Source: Agrypnia vestita (lineage: Eukaryota > Arthropoda > Insecta > Trichoptera > Phryganeidae). Taken from it: DNA of 64,000 nt. The DNA is taken from NCBI GenBank assembly GCA_016648135.1, contig JADDOH010001554.1:62001-126000 (forward strand), given 5' to 3'. Below the pieces are notes generated by a model. That model saw only the letters and a program-made list of their open reading frames with translations, did no database searches and was not told where the DNA came from. A program made the translations under genes and the position numbers. This document shows positions 1 through 11,097 of the stretch, one piece after another (positions within the stretch are counted from its first letter, which is position 1; the number at the start of each line of letters is the position of its first letter).

Positions 1-255
1 TCGCGCTAACCCTAGCGAACTCTGAGAACTGTCAGATGAAACACTTTAATAAATCGCTAATTTTACGAGATTTGGTGGTCTTAAAAATAAGGCAACTGCT
101 TAGGATCGCTGTCCATAGATGCCAGTACGATCTAAAATTGGTGACGCGTTAAAAATCGTTTGTCGTTGTGTGCATTTACATCAAAAAATTCCCGCACGGT
201 AATGCGTATCTGGCCTGATGGGACATGCAAGGTTTCGCGCGTTTACACGTCAATG

Positions 256-510
256 GCACTGATCGGGTTAATGTTTCCGTTCCCGGGGGCGTAAATTATA
301 TGCACTTTGTTGTGAAGTGTTCACTTCTATGATAGAGGTCGCCAGTGTGCAATAGGTACTAATTACTTCGGCAGACTTTTCTGCAACGTCTCTCAAAGAT
401 TGAATAAAAGTTGTGAGAACAGGGCGCCAAATACTTGATAGTTTGTAACTGTCTTCTCTATTGAAATTGGGATATTTGTATATTTCAATGGACTTCCTCA
501 CTAATCTGGG
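256..510 (-). mobile_element. Penelope-like element fragment (C-terminal coding end)
   Basis: The minus strand encodes RKSIEIYKYPNFNREDSYKL and SIWRPVL, then about 45 residues. The same sequence recurs at 40045-40300, so this is a dispersed repeat. The E-I-IYK-PNFNRED--KLS--W-P pattern resembles the C-terminal region of Penelope-like retroelements next to the GIY-YIG nuclease; I see no nuclease motif, so the family call is tentative. Flanking 1-255 and 511-830 contain nothing else I recognise. Confidence 0.4.
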
Positions 511-830
511 TATATGGCGCGGTTCTGTTGATAAGATTTTTGTCTTGTCAAATCTGATGAAGTGACAGAGATTCCCTTTGGGTGCATGTTCACAGATTAC
601 ATATATTGAAAATATGAGGGTAATTCAGAAAATGAGGATACAAGGCCACTGTGAGCCACAGGATTTTTTTATCAAGGTGGTGGGGATCGTAACAGTTTGA
701 ATGAGAAATCGCTTGAATCAGTCCGATGCTCGCAGCCATTAGCGCATAAGTAGTTCTGTGACTGATACCTCCACCTTTTGTAGGTGCGAGATTCGCGTCG
801 TTATCTGATCTGTCTTTTTAACTTCGCGTA

Positions 831-2364
831 ATGAAACTGCATCGGGTATTTATCGGAAACTTGTGGGTGGAAACGTGTGTGCGAAAAATGGTCAGAAGCC
901 ATTGGAAAAAAAGCTTCATCGTGCCAATTTTAAAAAAGGGAGATAAATCAAATGTTTCTAATTACAGACCGATTTGTATATTGTCTGGAATTCCTAAGCT
1001 CTTTGAATCACTCGTCTTGGATGACCTTTCTCCTCACCTCGAGAGCCTCATCGAGCCAAGTCAGCATGGCTTTGTTAGCGGTAGATCGACTCTGACGAAT
1101 TTAATTTTGTGTGAAGATCAGATACTGAAAACCCTTGCTGAGAAATATCAGGTGGACTCCATCTACACTGATTTCAGAAAGACCTTTGATAAAGTACCTC
1201 ATGATTTACTACTTTATAAGCTGAAGGCTTTAGGCATTAAGGGAACTCTGCACGATTGGTTTACTAGCTACTTGTGCTCGCGAAGAATGATAGTACGAGT
1301 AGGTGATATTAAAATGGATGGATTTCAATTTCAATTTTCAATTTCAATTTCAATTTTTATTTATTACATAATATGTACATTACAAACATTATGTTCAATG
1401 CATACATATTATTAACTTACATCTAAAAATATACATATACACATATACATACACATCCATATACACATATACATATTCATACATACATACACACACATAT
1501 TTATTGCTACTAGTGGCGTACCACAAGGAAGCCACCTGGACCTATTCTGTTTCTTCTCTTCATTAATGATATAGTAAATTCGCGAGCGAGTGCAGCACAA
1601 ATTTTTGAGAGTTGTTAATTTTAAATTACCTACCAATAATGGACATAAATTATAATTTTCTATTGTCTCTAATTAAACTAAATAAATAAATAGGTTATCC
1701 GATAGAAGGAAAATTGCTAACCTCATATTACTGTATAAAATCATAAATAATTATTACAACAGTTCAGAACTAACGCAGCTAATTTTTTATCACATCCCTT
1801 CCAGGAGCACTAGACAAAGTATATTGTTTCATTGTGACAATGTTAGTGTAAATTATCTCTATAGCTCACCTATTAGAAGGCTCCATAGGTTAGGAAACGA
1901 GTATGGCTACCTATCGGATGTTTTTTCGGAAACACTAGCCGCCTACGAGAAAGCTCTTCTGGACGAATTCGGTCGTTTATAATTAGTTGTTGATGTCATG
2001 TCTATCTCTTGTTTTTAGATTTTTGAATTTTACATTTCATTTTATTTTACTGTCATTTTTATTGCTTTTTGAGTTTCAGATTTTATTTGTTTGTAATTAT
2101 TTCATTTTGTTGTAATTTTGTTGCTTCCTGAATTTTTGAATATTTGATTTGATAACTATTATTTCATTTGATGTAATTTTGTTATACTTTATGTTATTCA
2201 CTTAATGTTTTATTTTTCTTTATATATCACTTTATTAATTGTTTTTGATAGAATTATACCTTATCTCCTTTTTTTATTATTACCTATCAATCTATACATC
2301 TTTATATACATTGTTTTTTTTTAATGGTACATTGTACCGTGTATTAAATAAATAAATAAATAAA
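831..2364 (+). mobile_element. LINE (non-LTR retrotransposon) remnant, 5'-truncated and interrupted
   Basis: From 831 the plus strand encodes reverse-transcriptase blocks: SFIVPILKKGDKSNVSNYRP, QHGFVSGRSTL and IYTDFRKTFDKVPHDLL (motif A with catalytic Asp). The frame is broken at about 1325 by an insertion and resumes at about 1509 with SGVPQGSHL, in a shifted frame. The catalytic block containing YADD is absent: sequence jumps near 1640 to a C-terminal LINE segment (1690-1981) with RRKIANLILLYKIINN and SPIRRLHRLGNEYGY, ending in a stop at about 1981. A 3' UTR follows and ends in a TAAA-repeat tail (2341-2364). Clearly inactive. Confidence 0.8.
1325..1508 (-). mobile_element. Short LINE 3'-end insertion with ATTGAA repeats and (CATATA) microsatellite
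   Basis: This insert splits the reverse-transcriptase frame of the host LINE. It is almost identical over about 130 bp to 45355-45500. Read on the minus strand it ends in repeated ATTGAA units, which looks like the 3' terminus of a non-LTR element; a TATG/CATA microsatellite occupies the other end (1430-1500). The assignment to a LINE is inferred from the tail only. Confidence 0.5.
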
Positions 2365-2917
2365 CACTGGTTTATGTTTTTAACGCTGGTGCCGTGCCTA
2401 CAAAAGTGCATCAATCTGTATAACAATTATGTAGAAAACTAATTATATCAGAAAGTACATGCACTTTTCATTTTTTTTTAAATGTTGTAATCTTATTTTA
2501 TGGATGACCCGACCCTCCCATAATAATTAACAAAAAAGGTAAAGTAGTACACTACAGTACAATTTAACATGACCAATGAACGCAAACACTATTCAATCAA
2601 ACATTCTTATTTACGTAACTGAGGATTTCCGCCACCCTCTCGTAATATCCTAATAAAATAATTATTATTAATAGGTCTGAAAAGTTTCATCGCCACCCTA
2701 GTGCCGGTAGTAATTATTAGAGATGAAACGGATATCTGGTAGCTATCCGGTATCCAGCCTATCCGGCCGGATATTGGATAATACTTCAATAGTACCTCAA
2801 TTGCGAAAATTTCACAAAATTATCGCCAGTAAATTGATAAAGGAAGATACTTGTAGGCAAATAAAAGTGACACAATCATAGAAAATTTGTTTATTATTTA
2901 ATTAATCAACAACTTGG

Positions 2918-3070
2918 TTAGTATTCAAAATCCACCAATGGCAAATTAAGATAGATGAACACTAGTTTCTCTGTATTTTGAGGGGATAAGCGGTTACTCA
3001 TAATTCTATAGACAAGACTGGCTTCAGAAAATGGCCTTTCGCTGTATGCGCTGCTACAAGGAGCTGAAAA
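2918..3070 (-). pseudogene. hAT transposase C-terminal dimerisation region fragment
   Basis: On the minus strand, an open stretch ending in TAA at 2918 encodes APCSSAYSERPFSEASLVY, NRLSPQNTEKLVFI and a short tail. The pattern (S-ERxFS-A----NRLSP-N-EKL-F) is the hATC dimerisation domain. It lies inside the hAT element just within its left terminus, with the expected orientation. Upstream frames are broken, so this is a relic. Confidence 0.8.
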
Positions 3071-3472
3071 CTAAATTCTGGCAAATTTTTTCAAATTTGG
3101 ATACTGTTTTGAATTAGCCGACCACCAAATATAATGGTCGCGATCATGATCGATTCTAACTCTCTTCAAATAATAGTCAATCTTGTTTGCAATTGCGTTC
3201 TTTTATTGATCCTGACACTGACTATTATTTTCATTTGCCACTTCGTCGAAACAATCCCGAAATGTATCGTGAACTTCACGAGTGATTCGTTGATCAGTGA
3301 TAGTCTCGTCACTTCTGTTTCTCTTAGCAGGCGTAGGAGATGGCCATAAACTTCCACTGTTGCTGCTTTCTGAGAATGATTTTTGCTACTAGATAATGCA
3401 GTAGATCATTATTCAAACTAAACAGTCAACAAAATTTAATACTGATCTTCGAAATATTATTTTGAGAATTAA

Positions 3473-4375
3473 GGGGTTATATACAGTCAGGAGACCCAAA
3501 AAAAGCGATAATTCAAGAATTTTTTCTGAGAAGATTTTTAAATTTGTTAATGTGAAAATTTGTGCACATATTATGGTTACTTTTAACTGTATTAACATTT
3601 TTGTATTTGTAAAATAAGAATTTTGAAAGCTGCTATAGCCGAGCTCCAGGAGCTCCTCCCAAAAAAGGCATCTTGCGGTGACAATGATATCTCTGGACTG
3701 GATCATCGAAAATGAAAAACCAAAGAGATTCCGTCAAAGTAGTGTATTATCTTGTAATTAATCGAAGGAATAAGCGAATTTTTTTTTTTGATAAAATGGC
3801 TACTTCTCAAAAAAAAAAACGATTATTGACCAAAATTTTGGCCTTAAATTGTTTATAAAAAAATAAATATTTATCGTCGAGAAAAAACCTTCAATTAATT
3901 ACTAAAAAATATACTTTAGAAGCTTGTGTTAAAATTTGAGACTGATCGGTTGAGCCGTTTCCGAGAAATCTTTGTCATCGATCTTAAAGAGACAGTTTTG
4001 AGAAAAACGGCTTTAAAATTTCAAAAACGCTTTACATAGAGTAAAAAACATTTTTTTTCAACTTACATTGAGTCGTCTATTCCAGGGCCATACTTTCACT
4101 TTAGTCATCTGAATACATTAGAAGGGAATATTTATAAGGGGCAGGTAAATAAAAGGTACATCGTTTACAATAGGTAGGTAAAAATAAAAGGGACTGCTCT
4201 CTAGGTGAGCGCTGGCGCTCTGGCTTCGCGAACGCTTACAAATATGCATGTAACTTTGAAAATACTCGCCGGATTGACTTGAAACTTTCTGTGTGTTTAC
4301 TTAAATATGTGTACATTATGAAATTTAAATTAAAAAAAAAACAATTTTTTGAAAATTCTGACTGTATATAACCCC
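3473..4375. mobile_element. TTAA-flanked non-autonomous element (piggyBac-like) nested in hAT
   Basis: Inverted termini ggggttatatacagtca at 3473 and its complement ending at 4375 are flanked on both sides by TTAA (3469-3472, 4376-4379). TTAA duplication is characteristic of piggyBac-type insertion. No transposase is recognisable in the 903 bp; the short ORFs across it are not conserved. A second TTAA element with a different but also G-starting terminus is at 58462. Confidence 0.7.
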
Positions 4376-6666
4376 TTAAGTTTTAATTAGAATGGCTCAG
4401 TCTCGCTGAACAAAATGTATCTTAAAGTTGTAGTCGTGTAGTAAGATAACGAAAAATGTATAACTTTTTTAATATTGAACATTTCATAGGTAATTGTTTT
4501 AGTACAGACTAGCTGTGCCCTTGCGGCTTCGCACCCGTAGATTTTTAGTACACTGTTTGGATTGTCATAGAACTTTCGCGAACTTTCTAGAGCATTCTCC
4601 TTCCAGAACTTTCAAAAAATATATTGAATGTACAGGAACCTTCTAGACACACCGACACATTCCGTCACTCAGTTTAGAACCTTATAGAACTTTCGGGACT
4701 TTTCTAGAACCTTCTCCTTCCAGAACTTTCAAGAGCAGGTTTTTCCGGAACCTTCTAAACTCACCGACACAGTCGGCGCGCCTATTTTGAAACAATCTGA
4801 AGCATTTGCGGCCTTCCCATAACAAAACAATGTGCTAGAAAGCACATTTTCTCGCAGAAAGCACAAAGTCACCCACTCCCACCCATGCACAGCCACCCCC
4901 ACCAAACTCGCACATTTTTAATGGGACACCAAGGGCTATCCACTACCATAACCACCAGGGGGTGGTAGTATCTGGTTGTGAAGAAAACTTGGCGGATAGG
5001 GAAACACGGGTTTCTTTTTATATATATATATATATATTGATTTATTATCATAATGTCAGTTTTCCACTCGTAAGAAAACATATTCTGCATACACGATTGA
5101 TTATTTCTAAGACAATAAAAACGAATTTTTCGACTGCAGCCTGTCGAATATTGCTTATATTTTCTTAATAATTGTAAATAATGTTCAGTTTATTACTTTT
5201 ATACAAGAACAAAGGTTCTATATGAGTTATCATCCTAAAAAAATTGTAGTCTAGCATATACATTATGTTGTAAATGAATATCTGTGATAAATACCAAACA
5301 ACTGTCACTACTCAAGGATTCTGTAAAACGTGCATCTGAATATAAATAAGCTTAAAACAATTGCCACTTCGATTTTCCTCTAATATTTGTGTATAATTAA
5401 ATATTTTGAATGTGGTGGACATTGCTGTGTTGCTACCAAATACTGCTTTTGCTAATTTATAATCTTTGCTCTGATGTTTCATTCTAAAAATGACATCAAA
5501 TCTCACTTTAGTATGAAGCGGCTTTTTTGTCACGTGATAAATCCTTGGGGGTTGATTAGTTGAAGTGGATATAGCTATCGTTGTTTTGAATAGTGATTTG
5601 GGAATATGATTTTGGAAGGGATAGATCCATATTTCCTATAAAATCTAGAATTCAGTACATTCCAAATTCCTCGGTGACTGCATTCAAAACATTTTTCATT
5701 TAGGATATTGCTTTGCTTTTATACACCTCATATGTAACAGAAAATATGGATAATGGATGTCGAACCTGCTTTTTTGCGCTCGCCATCATGAGAAATTTGC
5801 ACTCGGCACAATAAAAAAACAGTATATTTGTTATTATCACTACTGATATCAAAATATTGCCAAATAGGCGATCTTTGTTTCACTGTTGACATTTTTTATT
5901 ACCTTGTACATACAAGTTTAAATTATAAAATTATAATAACAATTGAGCGCAGCAAACGGCAGCCGGCGGCCGGATGTCCGGCCATCCGGCGTAGAGGCTC
6001 GCCAAATCACTATCCGTTTCATCTCTAGTAATTATTATCGATTGGTTTGTGTTTTCAACAACACCACGATGAGTTCCCGCATTCAAAGATTTAGATAAAG
6101 ATATCGCAAGGACATGCTAAGTACACAAGAGATAACGAAAGTGAATAAAAATGCTGATTTTTTTTTACGCGAGATGTGAACAGATGGATATGCACACATA
6201 TATAGAAAGAGATAAAAGTATTGACAAGAGTATTATGGACATACAAATTTGATTCTGTCTAATTTTTATGATACTCTGAAGTTATATTCTGCAATTTCGA
6301 TACTCCATAAAATTATTTCATTCTATTGTGTCCAATTAAGGTCTGTAGTGTAGCATTGCACATTGTCCTCCAGCATTATAATAGTCTGTGTAATTCTATT
6401 GAAAGCAATTGAATTACTTTAGCCAGCAACTGATGGTTTGTCTACTTTTGCGTACAACTGTGTTAAGCTTTCCAAAGCTATTAAATAACCATGTCAAAAT
6501 TTTTTTATTATTCTGTGAGAAATTAAAATTAATTGTTGAAATCAACAAATTGTTTTAGATTCTAAAAGCGTGAATCATTTTGTGACTGAATGAAGTATGT
6601 AGATTGGTTTTTGTAGCGCCTTTATTTTCTCATCTTAATTAACATAATAATTCTTTTATTTTTTTT

Positions 6667-6702
6667 GGGTCCCTTGAATTTCGAATTAACGAGGTTCTAC
6701 TG
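6667..6702. mobile_element. Pogo-like element terminal fragment
   Basis: The sequence gtcccttgaatttcgaatta followed by acgaggttctactg matches the right end of the pogo-like element at 30995-32123. Only the terminus is present here; the adjacent sequence does not continue into the element. Confidence 0.5.
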
Positions 6703-6894
6703 AAAACTCATTCCCTCACTACTATATTTATGCACATTAAAAATTAACGTATTGTTATGTCGTTAAAAATTATTTATTTCTCAAATTTCTTCTGTAACTA
6801 ATTGCATTATCTATAGTGAATAAAACATTTTCTATGATGTGGTGGGCTATTTACGTCATAAGTTATTTATAAATACTTTTTTCTTTGATTTCAG

Positions 6895-7194
6895 GATGCG
6901 GATCTGACATGGAACACGACCAATCCCGATGTGACACCATGTTTTCAAAAAACTGTTTTGGTTTGGACCCCATGCGCTTTTTTATGGGTCTTTTCCCTTA
7001 TGGAGGTGTCTTACATCATGCACAGCAAAGACAGAAATATTCCGTGGAACTTTCTTAATATAACCAAATTATTTGGAACAAGTTTACTAATAGTTTTAAC
7101 GCTAGTGGATTTAGGAGTGGCAATCCATAAATCAACTCAAGAGACTGTATATGATGTGGAATATTACACCCCCGTCGTCAAAATTCTCAGTTTT
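6895..7194 (+). CDS. MRP: MRP exon: first part of TMD0
   Basis: The exon runs from acceptor ...gatttcag to donor gtaagt, 300 nt, 100 codons, phase 0 at both ends. The product begins DADLTWNTT and continues TPCFQKTVLVWTPCAFLW, the conserved start of TMD0 in MRP1 proteins. Three hydrophobic segments follow (about residues 21-37, 54-70 and 88-100), consistent with the N-terminal five-helix TMD0. An N-glycosylation sequon (NTT) sits in the extracellular N-terminus, as is usual for this family. The downstream ORF beyond 7194 is intron read-through and is not coding. The codon before the exon must come from a short upstream exon that is not recognisable in 1-6894. Confidence 0.93.
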
Positions 7195-7429
7195 GTAAGT
7201 TTTTTTTTGTACTACATATTTAGTCTCACTGGGCCATGCCTGTGCTGAGGCAAACATCTTGCACTGATTTAAATTTTACATTGTTCTTATTTTTCGTATA
7301 AATATGATTTCTTTTTCTTATTGAATTTACAAAACATGTCGAATATGAAAAGGAAATTTTAGTTAGGCGTATATTTAGAAAGAATGTTGAGGATATAAAA
7401 ATTTTAATTTAAAGAATTTTTAATTACAG

Positions 7430-7520
7430 TAAAACCTCAATATCTGAGATAATGTGAATCGAGCCTACTATCCTTTATGATCAAAAACTCCAATAATATG
7501 AATATCCGGAACTGTTACAC
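7430..7520. repeat. Possible pogo-like left end
   Basis: The sequence starts cagtaaaacctcaatatctg, similar in its first ten bases to the termini at 26547 and 30995. No matching right end was found, and 7520-8330 shows only AT-rich sequence without recognisable content. Weak call. Confidence 0.3.
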
Positions 7521-8376
7521 AATGATTACTTTTAATCAAATCTGATTTGTGCAATGCAGTTAAATCCCGATTATCCAGGGTCGCATTAGTCACGGCAATA
7601 AAAGAGTTTTTTTTTTAAATATTTTGATATTCTTTACAATGTAAAAATATTTTTTCTATCAATTGATCAAATTAAAATTTTGGAAACCCCTGTCAATAGC
7701 ATATTTATATTGACACAAGTGGGAGAGTGCGCCACGAGTCTGTACTGTAAATATTTTGGACATATTTAATTGTTTATTCTCTTATTCTATATCTCAATAT
7801 TGTATTTTCGTGCCGTATAACTGTGTGTGCTTATGTGTATTTTTTCACCATTTTAATCATTTTGGGCCGTGTGTAAATTTTGCATCAGTGTTATCGGAAT
7901 TAGCATATATTTTGCGGAGATTATCCAAATAATTATTTTTTGATATTTGAAACTCTTTTTCTTCCATATTAAAGAATCATGTTCTTAACGGTACAATGCT
8001 CACCATATGTCTTTATCCTGGATATCACTCAGAAGCTGCCTATAGGTGTCTTGCTTATGATTTGGTGATTGTATTTTTGTGTAAGCCTTCCTCTCCATCT
8101 TCTTCCCTCACTCTTTTACACAAAAAATTTCCGATATATATATTGTATCTAAGAATGTGTCCATAAGGTGCACTTTTATTTGAAAAAGTATGCCAATTTA
8201 CATGCACACTAAGAAAAAACAGTGACATCTTTTTTTTTAAATAATCCTAAATATTTTATTATTTCATGCCATGACATTCCACAATTTAAAAAATACATTC
8301 GATTTAAGACTGCGGAAAATATTGGCGACATCACCCATCCCTCCTCTTTACCTCAACCCCTCCCCTGACTCTCTGT

Positions 8377-8960
8377 ACAGATTTGCACCGTTTGACAGAT
8401 CTGACCCAAATTTTGCATACTTATTATTTAGGACCCTTTAGGAAATTAGGAAAACATAGGTGCCATCTCCTCTTCCCCCTTTACCTTATCCCCTCCATGT
8501 ATTTTTTATGCAAATCTACAGTATTTGACGTCTACACTTTGATAAAAAATATCTATATTTGTTTGACGATCTGACCCAAATTTTGCACACTTATTATTTA
8601 GGACCTTGTGGGAAATATGGGAGCCATCTCCTTTTACACAATTCCCTCTTCCAGATATAAATGTAATTCACCCCAAATTAAAATAAATACTACCTACTCC
8701 AAATTTTGCATAGTTACTCTTTAACACCTTGCAAAAAAAAAATCCCTCCCACTACCTACACCATTCACTCTCCTTGAAATAATTGTGCATCTAAATAATC
8801 TTTTCCGAATTACATTGAAAACCATTTTACAAACAAAAAAAAATTTGCACAGTTATTCTTTAAGACCCTACGGAAAAAATATATACTATCCTCGTTTTCC
8901 CTGATTACCCTGCCCCCTCCCCGTAATAATAATAATTATCGAGAAGTCAGTTACTGTAAT
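8377..8960. repeat. Diverged tandem repeat with (T)CCCCTCCCC tracts
   Basis: Units of roughly 130-190 bp repeat the block tctgacccaaattttgcata/cactt...ttaggaccct...ccatctcc...tcccctcc at about 8395, 8570, 8697 and 8845. The last units are the most diverged. A related pair of units lies at 32880-33082, so this is a dispersed family, possibly the body of an element whose ends I cannot define. Confidence 0.6.
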
Positions 8961-9370
8961 GAATGTACATACAAACATATATATATATATATATAGATCC
9001 CGCTAGACTTTTTGCATCCGCAAGAAGTCCGGTACTCCGGCATCCATCACTTCTAGTTCTTTTTTTAAGTTTGTCTCGGTGAAATTGGAATTATATATTG
9101 CTCACAATTATCACTGGCATAAGGTTTTTTTTAAAAGTTATAAATTCAGGTTATTCATTTTTATTATACTTTCGTACACTTGTCACATCTGTTTCATACT
9201 TGCGTCCTTGCGTATATTTTTTGTATATAATATATTTTTATTGTATAGTTGTCACGTCCGTTTGCTTTAGCTTTATTATAACGTCTGGTGTATATTTGCA
9301 AAATCTTCTGATAAACATCTCCCTTCCATGCTGAATTATTTACTTCTGCATCTGAGTAGGTATACACACA

Positions 9371-9682
9371 GTGTATTTCAGCTTTCAGCCTACTCGTAAT
9401 TTAAAGCGCACACGCATCCTTCTCATGGACACCGCATGCGCAGGGCTCGCGTTTAGATTCAGTGATTCAGTCGCTATCCGTCGATCCTTGCGGTCGCGCG
9501 ATCGCTTTGAATTTTTTTCCCCAGAAAGTATTTTTTTAGAATCGCGAAGAATCTTGAATAGATCGCAACGTATTCGTACTTTTCACCCCGTCGAGGGGCT
9601 GAAAAGTATCAATCTATTTCCTCAAGAAGATGAAGCCAATCATTTTTTAACCTCGCGGAGTAACTTCATTTTTTTTAAATAA
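9371..9682 (+). other. Unrecognised CpG-rich open frame of 103 codons
   Basis: An open reading frame of 103 codons covers a locally CpG-rich block (about 9400-9600) unlike the AT-rich intron around it. The predicted product is arginine-rich (FSDSVAIRRSLRSRDRFEFF) with no motif I recognise. It lies in an MRP intron. Around 9577-9607 a near-perfect hairpin (acttttca/tgaaaagt arms with C/G extension) occurs. It may be part of a repeat or an unrelated short gene; nothing shows that it is translated. Confidence 0.25.
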
Positions 9683-10620
9683 ACACTCTGCTGCAATTAT
9701 GTAATTACTAGTTGGTATACTCAGAATTTCTCTAAACACACTTCTACTCGAATTATTCAATCCAATGTTAAAAAAATGCACTTTTCTCCCAACCCTACAT
9801 AATATGTGATATGTTTACCTTTTATTTTGCCTGTATACCTTTTATTTTGCAAACAAAAAGTTTTCACTTTAATCTAATTTTATTTTAAAGTCTGGTCCAT
9901 ATTGCAAAGAATCCTTTCCTTAGAGATTTCACATTAATTCTGATTATTTATTTTGGTGTCCATATGCATCGGCAAGGTAACGATAGTGCGACCCTTTATT
10001 TGAAAATATTATCGCTGGACATCATCTTATAAAGACTATACTAGAGCAAAGACCAGAATTTGTATGTGTAATAAACATCTATTGAGATAATGTTTTAATC
10101 TTAAATTAAAAAACTAACTCTACGATAAGTTATCCGTAAAATAAAAACAGTATTAAAACCATAGACATATTTAAATATACGGTAGTTCAAATCCTGATTT
10201 CATTTCAGTAAATATGTATCAGTTATCTTTTTTGTTTGTACCTACTTGTAAATGGTCAAAATAATGTCAGTACTTACTCACCAAACCGTGGAAATAGGCT
10301 AATATAATTTAATATAACTAAAATTATTGAGATCGAAGTGAATGATGAGATATGCAAGAGGTTACAACATAATACCAAAAAGAAACAAAAAAGTTTAGGT
10401 TTATAAAGGATTTAATATAAATATTTGTATAAAAAAAGGTACAAAATTAGAAATAATCATTTTGTAATTCACCTTAGTATTGTAACAGTAATAATAATAA
10501 TAATAAGAACTTTATGAATGAGTCACAACGGCAATTCAATATCATATTTAAATTTAAATAATAAGGATACAAAGCATTTATTAACTGACAAGAATTTTTT
10601 ATCAACATATTTATAATAGT

Positions 10621-10990
10621 ATCTTAGGAACTGATAAATAACGAAAACTCAATATTAACATTCAATTGAAATAATAAAAATAGAAAATAATTATAAACCA
10701 GAAATCTTTAATACACAAAAATTTTAAAATAGTTATCTTAGGAACTGATAAATAACGAAAACTCAATATCAACATGCAGTTGAAATAATAAGGATAGAAA
10801 ACAATTATAAACCAGCAATCATTAATAATGAACAATTTTAGTTATCTTAGGAACTGATACACAAAGAAAATTCTGTATCAACTTTACCTACATTAAAATA
10901 ATAAAGATAAAAAATAGTAACAAACTAATACTTAAAATTTTAAAAATGTTTTCGTAGGAACAGGAAAATTCGATGATAACATAAAATATA
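10621..10990. repeat. Tandem repeat, about 107-114 bp unit, about four copies
   Basis: The block atcttaggaactgataaata recurs at 10621, 10735, 10844 and in decayed form at 10950 (cgtaggaacagg). Each unit continues with AACGAAAACTC, an AATAATAA run and TTATAAACCAG. The first two intervals are 114 and 109 bp. Sequence upstream (10500-10620) holds a further, poorly matched unit. Confidence 0.75.
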
Positions 10991-11097
10991 TAATAATAAA
11001 ATAATCCTGAAACTGTTGAATCTTGCCAGTTATCAGTATGTGCCTATGCAGGGAAAGTAATTATAAAAAGTTGTTTATTACTCATTACTTTTTTTAG

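Larger units (their letters stand above)
2718..6027 (-). mobile_element. hAT transposon, degenerate, with perfect 8-bp target duplication
   Basis: The 17-bp inverted termini tagagatgaaacggata (2718) and its complement (ending 6027) are flanked by identical 8-bp direct repeats gtaattat (2710-2717 and 6028-6035), the hallmark of hAT insertion. A transposase C-terminal piece is readable on the minus strand at 2918-3070. The element is 3310 bp but includes an internal TTAA-flanked insertion (3473-4375) and probably other repeats (near 4502-5040). No full transposase frame survives. Confidence 0.9.

Noticed and set aside
1..6894. Search for the MRP initiation exon
   Set aside because: No short exon with ATG and the family's FCGS-FW end plus GT donor was recognised; the region is filled by transposon sequence. 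The first exon is probably upstream of the window.
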